A stretch of 64,000 bases of DNA from an uncultured Bacteroides sp. (GCA_947173895.1 CAMWGU010000010.1:1-64000); one strand, 5' to 3'. Counted from the stretch's first letter, positions 1-9,066 are shown. The notes: generated by a model from the sequence alone, not told the origin. A program made the numbers and translations.

Positions 1-479
1 GTGTGCCATACACCGCCGCAAAACAGCGTGCCCTTCACCGTCGGATTCTCCAGGCAATCGAGGAATCCCATGAAGTTGGCGGTGATTCGGTCCATTATCG
101 TCTCATCCTCCTCGGCGGCCGTGGCGATAAAATAGAACTCTTTGTCCTTCATTTCGGTATAGGGGCCGCAGCAGCGGTCTATCAGCGTTTTCATCTGGGC
201 GCTCATGGCGTAGAAATAGACAGGTGTTGCCATTACGATGACATCTGCCGTAAGCATCTTCCCGGTGACTTCCGCCGCATCGTCCTTCTGCGGACAGGGT
301 TTCTTGTACCGGCTGCATACGCTGCACCCCGTGCAGGGATGTATCTCTTTGTCGCGCAGGAAGATTTTCTCTACTTGGTTTCCACTCTCGATGGCTCCAC
401 GCATGAATTCATCGCAAAGCATGTCCGAATTGCCGCCACGACGGGGGCTGGACGATAAAATCAGGATATTCTTCGACAT
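1..479 (-). CDS. flavodoxin-family NAD(P)H-dependent oxidoreductase (3' end cut by window)
   Basis: Reading leftward from ATG at 479 gives 159 residues of open frame that run off the window edge. The N-terminus has an FMN-phosphate loop (SSSPRRGGNSD, about residues 9-19). A cysteine cluster follows (C49, C52, C55, C62, in the form CxxCxxC). The segment ATPVYFYAMSAQMKTLIDR is the typical signature of the NADPH-dependent FMN reductase/iron-sulfur flavoprotein family. The expected role is cytosolic flavin-dependent reduction of small molecules or quinones; the substrate is unknown. The gene diverges from two AraC-type regulators that are its obvious candidate controllers. The family call is firm; the specific function is not known. 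Confidence 0.85.
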   Translation of the reverse strand, partial: MSKNILILSSSPRRGGNSDMLCDEFMRGAIESGNQVEKIFLRDKEIHPCTGCSVCSRYKKPCPQKDDAAEVTGKMLTADVIVMATPVYFYAMSAQMKTLIDRCCGPYTEMKDKEFYFIATAAEEDETIMDRITANFMGFLDCLENPTVKGTLFCGGVWH

Positions 480-539
480 CGTTTATCTATATTATATTTA
501 TATGTTTTTATTACATTCAGATGCTCATGTCTCACCCTG

Positions 540-547
540 CAAAGTTA
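540..547 (-). promoter_or_regulatory. -7 box of the flavodoxin promoter
   Basis: On the minus strand the sequence is TAACTTTG, a perfect match to the Bacteroides -7 consensus TAnnTTTG. Transcription would begin near 533, giving a leader of about 55 nt before the ATG at 479. No clear -33 TTTG is visible, which is compatible with an activator-dependent promoter. Confidence 0.6.
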
Positions 548-589
548 CAAGAATTCGAACAGACACTGGGTAGATGGATTACCGATATT

Positions 590-668
590 ATAACCTCGAT
601 TACATGATTTTCCGGAAAGAGAGACGTCAATCTGTAGTGAAGGTTACATTATCAGTAATCGAGGTTAT
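590..668. promoter_or_regulatory. 14-bp inverted repeat in the divergent control region (candidate operator pair)
   Basis: ATAACCTCGATTAC at 590-603 is repeated exactly in inverted orientation at 655-668 with a 51-bp spacer. The right arm covers the expected -33 region of the rightward AraC promoter (-7 box at 690-697). The left arm lies 43-63 bp upstream of the leftward flavodoxin -7 box. That geometry is what one expects of a pair of AraC-family half-sites controlling divergent transcripts. Which regulator binds is inference. Confidence 0.6.
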
Positions 669-689
669 GGCGATATCTGTATAAAACCT

Positions 690-697
690 TATTTTTG
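690..697 (+). promoter_or_regulatory. -7 box of the AraC regulator promoter
   Basis: TATTTTTG matches TAnnTTTG. It implies a start near 704 and a very short leader to the ATG at 715. The right arm of the inverted repeat overlaps the -33 position. Confidence 0.55.
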
Positions 698-714
698 CAT
701 GGTCGAATAAAAAC

Positions 715-1629
715 ATGGATGTGATGGAAAAGATACTCAATCTGGACAACGTGGAGCAGTTCAGCCAACTCTATGGCCTTGAAACCCTGCATCCGCTGGT
801 TAGCGTGGTCGATCTCAATGAGGCAACCCGCGCGGTGGACTTCATACGCTTGAACTACGGCGTGTATGCGCTGTTTTTGAAACTGGAAGTGGCGTGCAAC
901 ATCAAGTATGGCCGCCAGAAGTACGATTACGAAGAGGGCACCATCGTCTGTTTCGCCCCCGGACAAACGGCGGAGACCACCGCTACCCATGACCGGATAC
1001 AGGCCAACGCATACGGCATCCTCTTCCATCCCGACCTGCTCAGAGGCACGCCGCTGAATCAGGCGATGAAGAAATACACCTTCTTCTCGTATGAAATTAA
1101 CGAAGCGTTGCACGTGTCCGAAGAGGAGCAGGCCATCATTCTGGATTGCCTCAAAATCATCCGCAAGGAACTGGAACATGGCATAGACAAGCATACCAAG
1201 ACGTTGATTGTCACCTATATCGAGCTGCTGCTGGGCTACTGCATGCGTTTCTACGAACGGCAATTCATCACGCGCAGCAAGAGCAACCACGATGTGCTGG
1301 TCCGCTTCGAGCAGTTGCTGGACGACTATTTCAGCGGACCTGCCGCCGAACTCGACGGGCTTCCTTCTGTGAAGCACTTTGCCGACAAGCTCTGCCTCTC
1401 TCCCAACTATTTCGGCGACATGCTGAAGAAGGAGACCGGCAAAACGCCGCAAGAGTATATCCACGCGAAAGTAATCGAAGTGGCGAAGGACCGCCTCTCG
1501 GGCACGCGGGAGACCATGAGCCGGATAGCCTATTCCTTGGGATTCCAGTATCCGCAGCACTTCTGCCGCCTGTTCAAGAAGCAGGTGGGATGTACGCCGA
1601 ACGAATACCGCTTGCAGATGATGAGCTAA
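715..1629 (+). CDS. AraC-family transcriptional regulator (first of tandem pair)
   Basis: A 304-residue protein. The N-terminal two thirds is a cupin-like sensory domain. The C-terminal 100 residues form the double helix-turn-helix of AraC/XylS regulators: helix 1 region CLSPNYFGDMLKKETGKTP, and a second HTH ending FCRLFKKQVGCTPNEYR. ATG 715 is used; an in-frame ATG at 724 is also possible. It is followed after 12 nt by a paralogue with the same layout, both reading away from a flavodoxin gene. The two paralogues share the pattern LETLHP/CKTLHP near the N-terminus and YTFFSY in the middle, so they arose by tandem duplication. The effector is unknown. Probable autoregulation through the inverted repeat upstream is inferred from position. 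Confidence 0.9.
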   Translation: MDVMEKILNLDNVEQFSQLYGLETLHPLVSVVDLNEATRAVDFIRLNYGVYALFLKLEVACNIKYGRQKYDYEEGTIVCFAPGQTAETTATHDRIQANAYGILFHPDLLRGTPLNQAMKKYTFFSYEINEALHVSEEEQAIILDCLKIIRKELEHGIDKHTKTLIVTYIELLLGYCMRFYERQFITRSKSNHDVLVRFEQLLDDYFSGPAAELDGLPSVKHFADKLCLSPNYFGDMLKKETGKTPQEYIHAKVIEVAKDRLSGTRETMSRIAYSLGFQYPQHFCRLFKKQVGCTPNEYRLQMMS

Positions 1630-1641
1630 AGGGGAGACCGA

Positions 1642-2541
1642 ATGAAAGAAGAGATGTTGGACATAAAGAGCGTGTGCGAGTGCAACCGTTGCCTGGGGTG
1701 CAAGACGCTGCACCCGCAAGCAAGCATCATCAACTTGGAGCATCCCGACCTGCGGCAGGAGGCGTTGAAGTTCGAGTTCTACGCCGTGTTGCTCATCGAG
1801 GAGTGTGCGGACGGCTGTTGCTGTTGCGGCCGCAAGTATTACGACTACTCCACGGCGACGATGGTGTTTCTCAAGCCCGGCGACATCTTCCGCATGAGCG
1901 AGGCGGGCGTGTTGCCCGACAAGGGCTGGCTGCTGGCGTTCCATCCTGATTTGCTCTATCGCACCTCGTTGCTGAATCACATCAATAACTACACCTTCTT
2001 CTCGTATCAGAAGGAAGAGGCCCTGCACCTGTCGCAGCGTGAGACCGCTACCATCACTTGCTGCATCGAAAACATCGAAGAGGAGTTGCATCGCCCCATC
2101 GATACCCACACCGCCACCATCCTGTCGCGCCACATCGAACTGCTGCTGGACTATTGCACCCGTTTCTACGAACGGCAGTTCATCACGCGCGAACATAAGA
2201 ATAAGACCGTGCTCGAAGAACTGGAGGTGCTGCTCGACGCCTACATCGCCTCCGGCCGATTGCGCGACGCCCTTTTGCCCACGCCGGAATATTGCGCCGC
2301 GCGGCTGGGACTTTCCGTCCCCTACTTCAGCGACCTGCTGAAGTTCGAGACCGGAAAGACCTTGGACGAGCACTTCCAACTGAAGCGTCTTGAAGCTGCC
2401 CGGAGGATGTTGCTCGTGGCGGGGAACACGCCGGCCCTTGTGGCGCGCCGGTTGGGCTATGCCAATGTGCAGTGTTTCAGCCTGCTGTTCAAGAAGATTG
2501 TGGGGGTGGCACCCAATGAGTACCGCTATTCGAATAATTAA
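1642..2541 (+). CDS. AraC-family transcriptional regulator, cysteine-rich sensory domain
   Basis: 299 residues, paralogous to the preceding gene and probably in one transcript with it (12-nt gap, GGGGAGA ahead of the ATG). The C-terminal double HTH is intact (VPYFSDLLKFETGKT, then LLFKKIVGVAPNEYR). Unlike its neighbour, the N-terminal domain carries two cysteine clusters: C12, C14, C17, C20 and C55, C59-C62 (ADGCCCCGRK). This suggests metal binding or thiol-redox sensing, and the linked flavodoxin also has a CxxCxxC cluster. Sensing chemistry is inference; the regulator family is certain. Confidence 0.9.
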   Translation: MKEEMLDIKSVCECNRCLGCKTLHPQASIINLEHPDLRQEALKFEFYAVLLIEECADGCCCCGRKYYDYSTATMVFLKPGDIFRMSEAGVLPDKGWLLAFHPDLLYRTSLLNHINNYTFFSYQKEEALHLSQRETATITCCIENIEEELHRPIDTHTATILSRHIELLLDYCTRFYERQFITREHKNKTVLEELEVLLDAYIASGRLRDALLPTPEYCAARLGLSVPYFSDLLKFETGKTLDEHFQLKRLEAARRMLLVAGNTPALVARRLGYANVQCFSLLFKKIVGVAPNEYRYSNN

Positions 2542-2634
2542 TCTCAGCTCGATATGACTTAACGTCAGTTTGTCTTCTTCGATTCATTACATTGTATAAG
2601 GCTTTTCTTTCTGATGCCTATAGTTGATAGGCTG

Positions 2635-2706
2635 AAATCCCTTAGTAGTAAAGCAGAAAAGGCTTAGGGATACGGTTGTTTGGGGTTGAGCATATCGACA
2701 GGATAT
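2635..2706. repeat. dispersed intergenic repeat, copy 1
   Basis: The 277-bp gap 2542-2818 holds this 72-nt block and a promoter, and no gene. The block resembles 54166-54245: both contain ATCCCTTAGTAGTAA, a GAAAAGG run, TTAGGGATA, TTGAGCAT and CGACAGGATAT in the same order. ATCCCT (2637-2642) and AGGGAT (2666-2671) can pair as a short stem conserved in both copies. It could be a small mobile-element remnant, a small RNA or a structured leader; the sequence does not decide. Confidence 0.6.
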
Positions 2707-2727
2707 TCGGATAAATTCTCTTTTTCA

Positions 2728-2760
2728 TTTGGAGCTTTGCCGACAAAATGCCTATCTTTA
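2728..2760 (+). promoter_or_regulatory. candidate promoter of the GH29 cluster
   Basis: TTTG at 2728-2731, a 21-bp spacer, then TATCTTTA at 2753-2760 (one mismatch to TAnnTTTG). The inferred start near 2767 leaves a leader of about 50 nt before the ATG at 2819. Confidence 0.45.
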
Positions 2761-2818
2761 CACTGCACTTTTCTAATATTGGATACCTTAAAAGTAATAA
2801 TTTAAAATAAAGTAATAG

Positions 2819-4201
2819 ATGAAAAAACTGAAAACAATAGCAACATGCTTGTTCAGCATGGCTTTTGCGTTTAATCTGAACGCTCAGGAAGAGAACAGTT
2901 ATGTACACGAACAATCAGACGGTTATGAATGGCCTACGGATAAGGCTGTGTTGGAAAAACTAGACCACTGGCAGGACCAGAAGTTTGGAGTATTGTTTCA
3001 CTGGGGACTTTATTCGGTACCGGGCATTTGTGAGTCGTGGCCGCTTTGTTCTGAGGATTGGATCACCCGTTCGGATGAATTTACGTATGAAGGTTACAAA
3101 GCATGGTATTGGGGATTTTCTAATGTGCTGAACCCCACTAAATTCGATCCCGGGCAATGGGCGGATATTATGGAAGATGCCGGCATGAAATACATGATTT
3201 TCACGACCAAACACCATGACGGTTTCTGTATGTTCGACTCGAAGTACACTGATTTCTCTATAGCCAATGGTCCCTTTGCCGATGATCCGCGCAAAGACGT
3301 GGCTCGGCATGTGTTCGATGCGTTTCGTGCCAAAGATTTTATGATTGGTTGTTATTTCTCTAAACCCGACTGGCATTGCAAATGGTTCTGGAATCCGTAT
3401 TATGCCACTCCGAACCGTATGCAGAACTACAAGCGCGACCAGCATCCCGACTGGTGGAAGAAATATCAGGACTTTACGGAAAACCAGTTGACTGAGTTGA
3501 TGGAGAATTATGGCAAGTTCGATATCCTTTGGTTGGACGGCGGATGGATAACCGGAGAGGAAGTTCGGTTGGACAACGTGCTTGCCAAGGCTAGAGGCGG
3601 ACAACAGAAGGGGCTGATTGCTGTAGACCGCACTATTCAGGGAAAGAACGAAAACTATCAGACTCCCGAACGGAGTATTCCCGACCGTCAGATTGCTCAC
3701 CCGTGGGAAAGTTGCATCACTTTGTCGCACAGTTGGGGATGGACACCGGTGGCGACATACAAGACTCCTAACGAAGTGGTGGGCATACTGGCTGAAATCA
3801 CAGCCAAAGGGGGATGCCTGTTGTTGGGCGTGGGACCTACGCCTGAAGGGTTGATTCAGCCGGAAGTTGAGGAAAGCCTCCGGGGAGTGGGACGCTGGTT
3901 GCGTGCAAACGGAGAGGCGATTTACAATACCCGGATAACAGAAAACTATCATGATGGGAATGTGTGGTTTACCGCAAACAAGGATGGAAAGACATTGTAT
4001 GCCATATACACTGTGGGAAAAGATGAGAAACTACCTTCTTCCGTCCAGTGGACAGGTAACTTGCCGGAAGGAAAGATGGTTTTGCTGAAAGATGGAAGAA
4101 CTCTAAAATATACGGTGAAGGACGGCAAAGTGACCGTATCTCTACCAAAAGGATTGGCAAATGAGCCTTTAGCTTTGCGCTTTCAGGTGAAGGGGAACTA
4201 A
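2819..4201 (+). CDS. secreted alpha-L-fucosidase, GH29 (first paralogue)
   Basis: 460 residues with a Sec signal peptide ending near NLNAQ/E. Predicted to remove terminal L-fucose from host or dietary glycans in the periplasm or at the cell surface. GH29 hallmarks are visible: FGVLFHWGLYSVPG, IFTTKHHDGFCMFDSKYTDF, and the nucleophile motif LWLDGGW with Asp240. The C-terminal part (from about residue 370) is a small beta domain. It is roughly two-thirds identical by eye to the GH29 gene at 9067. It heads a five-gene rightward glycosidase cluster, 23 nt from the next gene. Retaining mechanism and exact linkage are family knowledge, not shown here. Confidence 0.93.
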   Translation: MKKLKTIATCLFSMAFAFNLNAQEENSYVHEQSDGYEWPTDKAVLEKLDHWQDQKFGVLFHWGLYSVPGICESWPLCSEDWITRSDEFTYEGYKAWYWGFSNVLNPTKFDPGQWADIMEDAGMKYMIFTTKHHDGFCMFDSKYTDFSIANGPFADDPRKDVARHVFDAFRAKDFMIGCYFSKPDWHCKWFWNPYYATPNRMQNYKRDQHPDWWKKYQDFTENQLTELMENYGKFDILWLDGGWITGEEVRLDNVLAKARGGQQKGLIAVDRTIQGKNENYQTPERSIPDRQIAHPWESCITLSHSWGWTPVATYKTPNEVVGILAEITAKGGCLLLGVGPTPEGLIQPEVEESLRGVGRWLRANGEAIYNTRITENYHDGNVWFTANKDGKTLYAIYTVGKDEKLPSSVQWTGNLPEGKMVLLKDGRTLKYTVKDGKVTVSLPKGLANEPLALRFQVKGN

Positions 4202-4224
4202 AATCTCTATATATAATAAGGCAT

Positions 4225-6156
4225 ATGTACGGAGTTTGCAAGAAAATCTGTTTGTCGTTCATCGGATTGTCGGTTCTGACGATTTCAGCTCAAGAGGCTG
4301 CCCTTATTCCGATGGTCGATATACCAGCCGGTACGTTCTATATGGGGAGCGAAGGCAAGGGGGAGGATTATGATGAGGCCCCCCTCCATAAGGTCGTTAT
4401 TTCTCATCCGTTTCGTATGGGAGTTACCGAGGTGACCAATGCGCAATACGAGCAATTTCGCCCGGAACATAAGGCATTGCGGGGGAAGGACAATGTGTCT
4501 GCCGGAGACGATGAGGCTGTAGTGAATGTCAGTTACCAGGATGCGGTGGATTTTTGCGAGTGGTTGAGCCGGAAGGAAGGAAAATACTACCGTCTTCCTA
4601 CTGAGGCCGAATGGGAGTATGCTTGTAGAGCGGGTACATATACCTCATATTATACAGGCGACGGACTGCCGGCAGCCATGCAACGCAATCAGATTGTGGC
4701 GCGTGATTATAAGCCGGTCTCACTGAAGGTGGGACAAACTCCGGCAAATGCCTTCGGCCTGTATGACATGCATGGCAATGTGGAAGAATGGTGCTTGGAT
4801 TGGTACGCTCCTTATCGGGCGGGAGAGCAGGTGGATCCGGCAGGACCGGAAACAGGTGAATTTCGTGTGACCCGTGGAGGAAGCCATCATACACCGGTGC
4901 AGTATTTGCGCAGTGCCAACCGTATGGCTATGATACCCGAAGACAAGCATTCGCTGACAGGTTTTCGGGTGGTGCAAAGTGATTACCGGCCGGTTCCTTT
5001 CGGAAAAGAAGTAAGCGGAGCTTTTTTTGCCGATCCGATTCCTTTTGTCGTTCAGCCGGTTCTGCCGGGAGTCCCTTTTTATCGACATAATCATCAGCCT
5101 TCTGTCACTTGGTGTGACAATGGTGATTTGCTGGCGGCATGGTTTTCGGCCAACGAGGAGAACGGACGGGGAATGGTGGTGCTTTTTTCGCGTTTGCGGG
5201 CCGGAGCGGAGGCATGGGAACCAGCTTCGCTCTTTTTCAAAGTGCCGGATAGGAACATGACAGGTACTTCTTTGTTTAACGATGGAAAAGGAACGATGTA
5301 TCACCTGAACGGGGTGGAGGCAGCCGGCGACTGGCAAAACCTGATGATGGTGATGCGTACCAGCACCGATGACGGACTGACCTGGAGCAGGCCGCGTATC
5401 ATCGCGCCCGAACATACAAAGCGCCATCAGATAATCTCGGGAACTTCACAGACACCGGAAGGATGGTTGATACAGGTGTGTGATGCCGGTCCGGGAAGCC
5501 ATGATGGAGCGGCTGTTCATATTAGCAAAGACGGAGGAAAATCATGGACTGATTCTTGGGACGGTGCTCCTTTGCCCGAATTCAAGGAAGGAGGCAAGGG
5601 AACTACCATTGCCGGTATTCATGCCGGAGTGGTATCGTTGAAAAACGGTTCGCTGATGGCGTTAGGACGTGGCAACAGCTTGAAGGATAAGACGGGAAGA
5701 AAGCGGATGCCGATGAGCCTTTCTACCGATTTGGGCAAGACATGGACTTATTATGCTTCCGAGTTTCCACCCATCGACGGTGGTCAACGTTTGGTCTTGA
5801 TGCGTCTGAAGGAAGGCCCTTTGTTACTGGTTTCGTTTACCGATCATCCGCAACGCACACCGGAGGCGGAACGGGGAATGGAGTTTACAGATAGTGAGGG
5901 GAACCGGTTCAAGGGATATGGCATGTATGCCGCACTTTCTTATGATGAAGGAAAAACCTGGCCGGTGAAGCGTCTCTTGACCGATGGACGGGAAAGGTTC
6001 CTGAACGGAGGGGCATGGACAGGATTTTTTACGATGGATGCTACGCATGCCGAGCCTCGAGGCTATCTGGCAGGAACGCAGTCGCCCGATGGGGTCATAC
6101 ATATTTTAAGCAGTCGTTTGCATTATCGTTTCAATTTGGCGTGGTTGCTCCGATAA
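4225..6156 (+). CDS. SUMF1-like domain fused to BNR/sialidase-like propeller, secreted
   Basis: 643 residues with a signal peptide (to about LTISAQ). Residues 25-255 form a formylglycine-generating-enzyme-like (SUMF1) domain: IPAGTFYMGSE, RLPTEAEWEYACRAGTY, FGLYDMHGNVEEW, FRVTRGGS. The cysteines that FGE uses after RVTRGGS are absent (HHTPVQYLRSANR follows), so it is probably not a sulfatase-activating enzyme. Residues 270-643 resemble BNR_2/sialidase propellers with four Asp boxes (STDDGLTW, SKDGGKSW, STDLGKTW, SYDEGKTW). No classical GH33 RIP motif is evident, so sialidase activity is unproven. Its place between GH29 genes points to a role in the same glycan pathway. Confidence 0.8.
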   Translation: MYGVCKKICLSFIGLSVLTISAQEAALIPMVDIPAGTFYMGSEGKGEDYDEAPLHKVVISHPFRMGVTEVTNAQYEQFRPEHKALRGKDNVSAGDDEAVVNVSYQDAVDFCEWLSRKEGKYYRLPTEAEWEYACRAGTYTSYYTGDGLPAAMQRNQIVARDYKPVSLKVGQTPANAFGLYDMHGNVEEWCLDWYAPYRAGEQVDPAGPETGEFRVTRGGSHHTPVQYLRSANRMAMIPEDKHSLTGFRVVQSDYRPVPFGKEVSGAFFADPIPFVVQPVLPGVPFYRHNHQPSVTWCDNGDLLAAWFSANEENGRGMVVLFSRLRAGAEAWEPASLFFKVPDRNMTGTSLFNDGKGTMYHLNGVEAAGDWQNLMMVMRTSTDDGLTWSRPRIIAPEHTKRHQIISGTSQTPEGWLIQVCDAGPGSHDGAAVHISKDGGKSWTDSWDGAPLPEFKEGGKGTTIAGIHAGVVSLKNGSLMALGRGNSLKDKTGRKRMPMSLSTDLGKTWTYYASEFPPIDGGQRLVLMRLKEGPLLLVSFTDHPQRTPEAERGMEFTDSEGNRFKGYGMYAALSYDEGKTWPVKRLLTDGRERFLNGGAWTGFFTMDATHAEPRGYLAGTQSPDGVIHILSSRLHYRFNLAWLLR

Positions 6157-6280
6157 TCTGTTTTAGTTTTTGGAGATTGCTGTCGAATCGGAAGAAAATG
6201 CAAGTAAACCGTTATAAAATATATAATTTCCCATTTATGTAATGTCTAGTTTTGTGGCACGAAATATAAATTCAATAGAT

Positions 6281-8695
6281 ATGAAAATGAAAATAAAACT
6301 AAGATGTTTGGCGTTCATGTTGGGAAGTGCTTACTCCATGTATATATCGGCGCAGGAAGTAACTTTAAAGTCAACGGATCTGACTGTTTCTATTGCTGAA
6401 AATGGTTTTTACCGTTCTATTCAAGTACAAAATGAAGAATTGGTAGAAACTGGGCACTCACCTTTGATCACCGCCTGTGTGAAAGGTACACTGGTGCAAC
6501 CGGAAAAGTTGGAACTGAAAAAAAATGTGTTGCAGCTGACTATGCAAGATAAAAATGTCATCACCCTGTCTTACTCGGAAACTCCTAATTGCATTACGCT
6601 GGAAGCGACCAAAGTGCCGGCAGGATATGATGCCATTCTGTTTGGACCTGTTAAGGTCAATATAAATGAGGTAGTGGGCGATGTGGTTGGTGTGGTACAA
6701 GGTAGAGGTGTAGCTTTGGGAGTGCAGGCTATGAACATAAAGACAATTGCCGGAATACCAGATGAATACATTAAGCAAGTGAAGGACTTTTATCAGTGTA
6801 GTGGAAAAAGTGCGGAATTGTCTGTAGGTAGTATTCCCGATTACAAGTTGGCGGCTGTTGATTTACCGGATGGCGCTGCTTTCCTGTTTTCATGTAGAAA
6901 TCGTAGTCGGGCGGAAAAACGTCAAGTGCAGCAACTGCAAAATATGGAGGTGCTGCCGGTGAAAGGGGCCGATGCGGCTATAAACGGAGCTAAAATCGCT
7001 CTATTCGGTTGCTCGGCAGAGCAGGCCTTAGAACGTATTGGAGCTATTGAAGTGGAACAAGGTTTGCCGCATCCGCTTTTTGATGGAGAGTGGGGGAAGA
7101 CGGCTCGTTCGGCCATGTGTTCTTATTTGATTACCGATTTCTCGGAGAAAAATGTGGATTATGTACTGGATAAGTCTCAAATAGCCGGCTTTAAGTATAT
7201 ATACCATCCTGGCCCGTTTGAAGACTGGGGACATTTTAATTGGAGTAAAAGTTTTGTAGAGGGTGGCGACGATGCTGTGAAAGCGTTGGTGGATAAAGCT
7301 TCGCAAAGAGGTATTTCGGTAGGAGTGCATACCTTATCTAATTTTACGACCACCAACGATGCTTATGTGACTCCGGTACCGTCAGAGCATTTGTTAAAGC
7401 AAGGCCGACTGGAATTACTGATGGATATAAATAATTCGCAAAATGAGATAAGTATAAAGAAAACCGGTCTTTTTGCTTTACCTATGACCTTGAATGCAAT
7501 GATGATAGATCAGGAACTCATTACTTATGGAGAGGTGAAAGAGGAGGATGATAAGATGATTCTGAAGAATTGTAAACGAGGAGCTTTTGGTACGGTAGCT
7601 GCATCGCATGGCAAGAAGTCTCCTCTGTATAAATTGTGGGATTATCCTTACAAGACCCTTTTCCCTGATTTGGAATTGCAAGATAAGTATGTGGATCGTT
7701 TGACGGAACTGTTCAATAAAACAGGTTTGAAGCAGATCTCGTTTGATGGATTGGAAGGCTGTAGCTATACAGGACAAGACGATTATGCTCCGGCTCGTTT
7801 TGTCGAACAATTTTATAGAGGGGTTGGACACAATGTACTGAACGATGCCAGCCGGTTGAGCCATTTCACCTGGCATGTCCATACTCGCATGAACTGGGGA
7901 GAGCCTTGGGGAGAAGCCATGCGGACAGGGCAGGTAGAGAACCGAATAAAAAACCAAAACTATTTTAAGAGGAATCTTTTCCCCCGGATGTTGGGATGGT
8001 TCTTGATTCGTCTTGCAGATAAGAAATTTGAATGCTCTACAATGGAAGATTTGGAATGGGCCTTGTCGGAGTCTGCCGGATTTGATGCTGGATATGCTAT
8101 GAATATAAGCGTAAACACATTGAAGAAGCATGGGCAAATGGATCAATTGCTGACGGCTATAAGAAATTGGGATATGTTGCGTGAGAAGAAATGCTTTACT
8201 TCCGAACAGATGGAGCGCTTGAAAGATCCGTCCACTGAGTGGCATCTGGAAAAGGAAAGCGAAAACTTGTTTTCTTTGTATCCTTTGTCCATCACTAAAC
8301 ATTATCATTGCTCATTAGGTGAATTGCAGCCTGGGCAGCCGGGAGGGGCTGATTGGTCTATCAGTACACCATATGCCGGGAAATATGCTTTCCGTTTGAA
8401 AGTTGAAGGAGAAGGATATATCGAGAATCCTAAGTTTGTGACAGAAAAAGGCACTATCGCTTTCCCATGTAAAGTGGAAGAAGGGCAATATCTGTTGTAT
8501 GGATTTGATGGGAAAGCTCATGTCACTGATAAAAATTACAATATCATAGCTTCCGTTGTTCCTCAAGGTGATGCGGAAGTTGCGGCGGGCGACTCCCATA
8601 TTGCTTTTGCCTGTGATAAAGACGAGGAGTCGGCACCGGATGTGACCGTGAGATTCATAACTCGAGGTGCTCCAGAAAAGATTCATTATCAATAA
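6281..8695 (+). CDS. large secreted protein of unknown family, possible TIM-barrel glycosidase
   Basis: The ATG at 6281 gives about 804 residues with a signal peptide (MKMKIKLRCLAFML to ISAQE); the longer frame from 6242 would bury the signal. I do not recognise the family. Residues 30-260 look like an all-beta N-terminal domain. The middle has motifs typical of barrel strand ends: KYIYHPGPFEDWGHFNW, GISVGVHTLSN, LKQISFDGLEGC. The region after about residue 640 looks beta-rich. The gene sits between a BNR-propeller gene and a GH29 gene on the same strand, so a carbohydrate-active role is likely. The D and E of SFDGLE are candidate catalytic residues by analogy only. Confidence 0.6.
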   Translation: MKMKIKLRCLAFMLGSAYSMYISAQEVTLKSTDLTVSIAENGFYRSIQVQNEELVETGHSPLITACVKGTLVQPEKLELKKNVLQLTMQDKNVITLSYSETPNCITLEATKVPAGYDAILFGPVKVNINEVVGDVVGVVQGRGVALGVQAMNIKTIAGIPDEYIKQVKDFYQCSGKSAELSVGSIPDYKLAAVDLPDGAAFLFSCRNRSRAEKRQVQQLQNMEVLPVKGADAAINGAKIALFGCSAEQALERIGAIEVEQGLPHPLFDGEWGKTARSAMCSYLITDFSEKNVDYVLDKSQIAGFKYIYHPGPFEDWGHFNWSKSFVEGGDDAVKALVDKASQRGISVGVHTLSNFTTTNDAYVTPVPSEHLLKQGRLELLMDINNSQNEISIKKTGLFALPMTLNAMMIDQELITYGEVKEEDDKMILKNCKRGAFGTVAASHGKKSPLYKLWDYPYKTLFPDLELQDKYVDRLTELFNKTGLKQISFDGLEGCSYTGQDDYAPARFVEQFYRGVGHNVLNDASRLSHFTWHVHTRMNWGEPWGEAMRTGQVENRIKNQNYFKRNLFPRMLGWFLIRLADKKFECSTMEDLEWALSESAGFDAGYAMNISVNTLKKHGQMDQLLTAIRNWDMLREKKCFTSEQMERLKDPSTEWHLEKESENLFSLYPLSITKHYHCSLGELQPGQPGGADWSISTPYAGKYAFRLKVEGEGYIENPKFVTEKGTIAFPCKVEEGQYLLYGFDGKAHVTDKNYNIIASVVPQGDAEVAAGDSHIAFACDKDEESAPDVTVRFITRGAPEKIHYQ

Positions 8696-8712
8696 CATCT
8701 AGTTGAAGAAAG

Positions 8713-8756
8713 ATCCTATTCTGTTTTGTCTTGATGAAATGGAATAGGATTTTTTA
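8713..8756 (+). terminator. rho-independent terminator
   Basis: ATCCTATTC (8713-8721) pairs with GAATAGGAT (8742-8750), followed by TTTTTT. It closes the transcript of the first three cluster genes. Confidence 0.8.
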
Positions 8757-9066
8757 TATATATTCAGGAAGTTGTGTGGGCGAGATAACTAGACGATTAT
8801 TAAAGGATAAGAGTTGATATATATGGAGAAAAAATTTCTTTGTTCTTGTACGCAAAAATGTCCATATAGTTAAATCTCGGTATTAGATAGGGTTAAATTT
8901 TCTCTTTTAACAAAGATTTTTGTATTTTCGTTTCGATTTACCGATCGGGCTAAATAGATAACCAGGCTTGAATATGAATTCTTGGACTATACAGACATTC
9001 TGTATACGATGGGAGGTAAATGGCTAAGAATAATATTTCATTAATTATAACTTGAAACACTATCTT
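8757..9066 (+). promoter_or_regulatory. intergenic leader of the second GH29 transcript
   Basis: About 310 bp without a gene. It holds an inverted ATATGGA/TCCATAT pair (about 8820 and 8862), GTTAAAT twice, and TATTTTCG at 8923-8930 as the best, imperfect -7 candidate. If that is the promoter, the leader is about 130 nt. No riboswitch class was recognised. Confidence 0.35.

Noticed and set aside
652..2379. 575-residue open frame on the minus strand opposite both AraC regulators
   Set aside because: It mirrors two well-supported regulator genes, has no recognisable domain, and its length follows from GC-rich third positions of the real genes.
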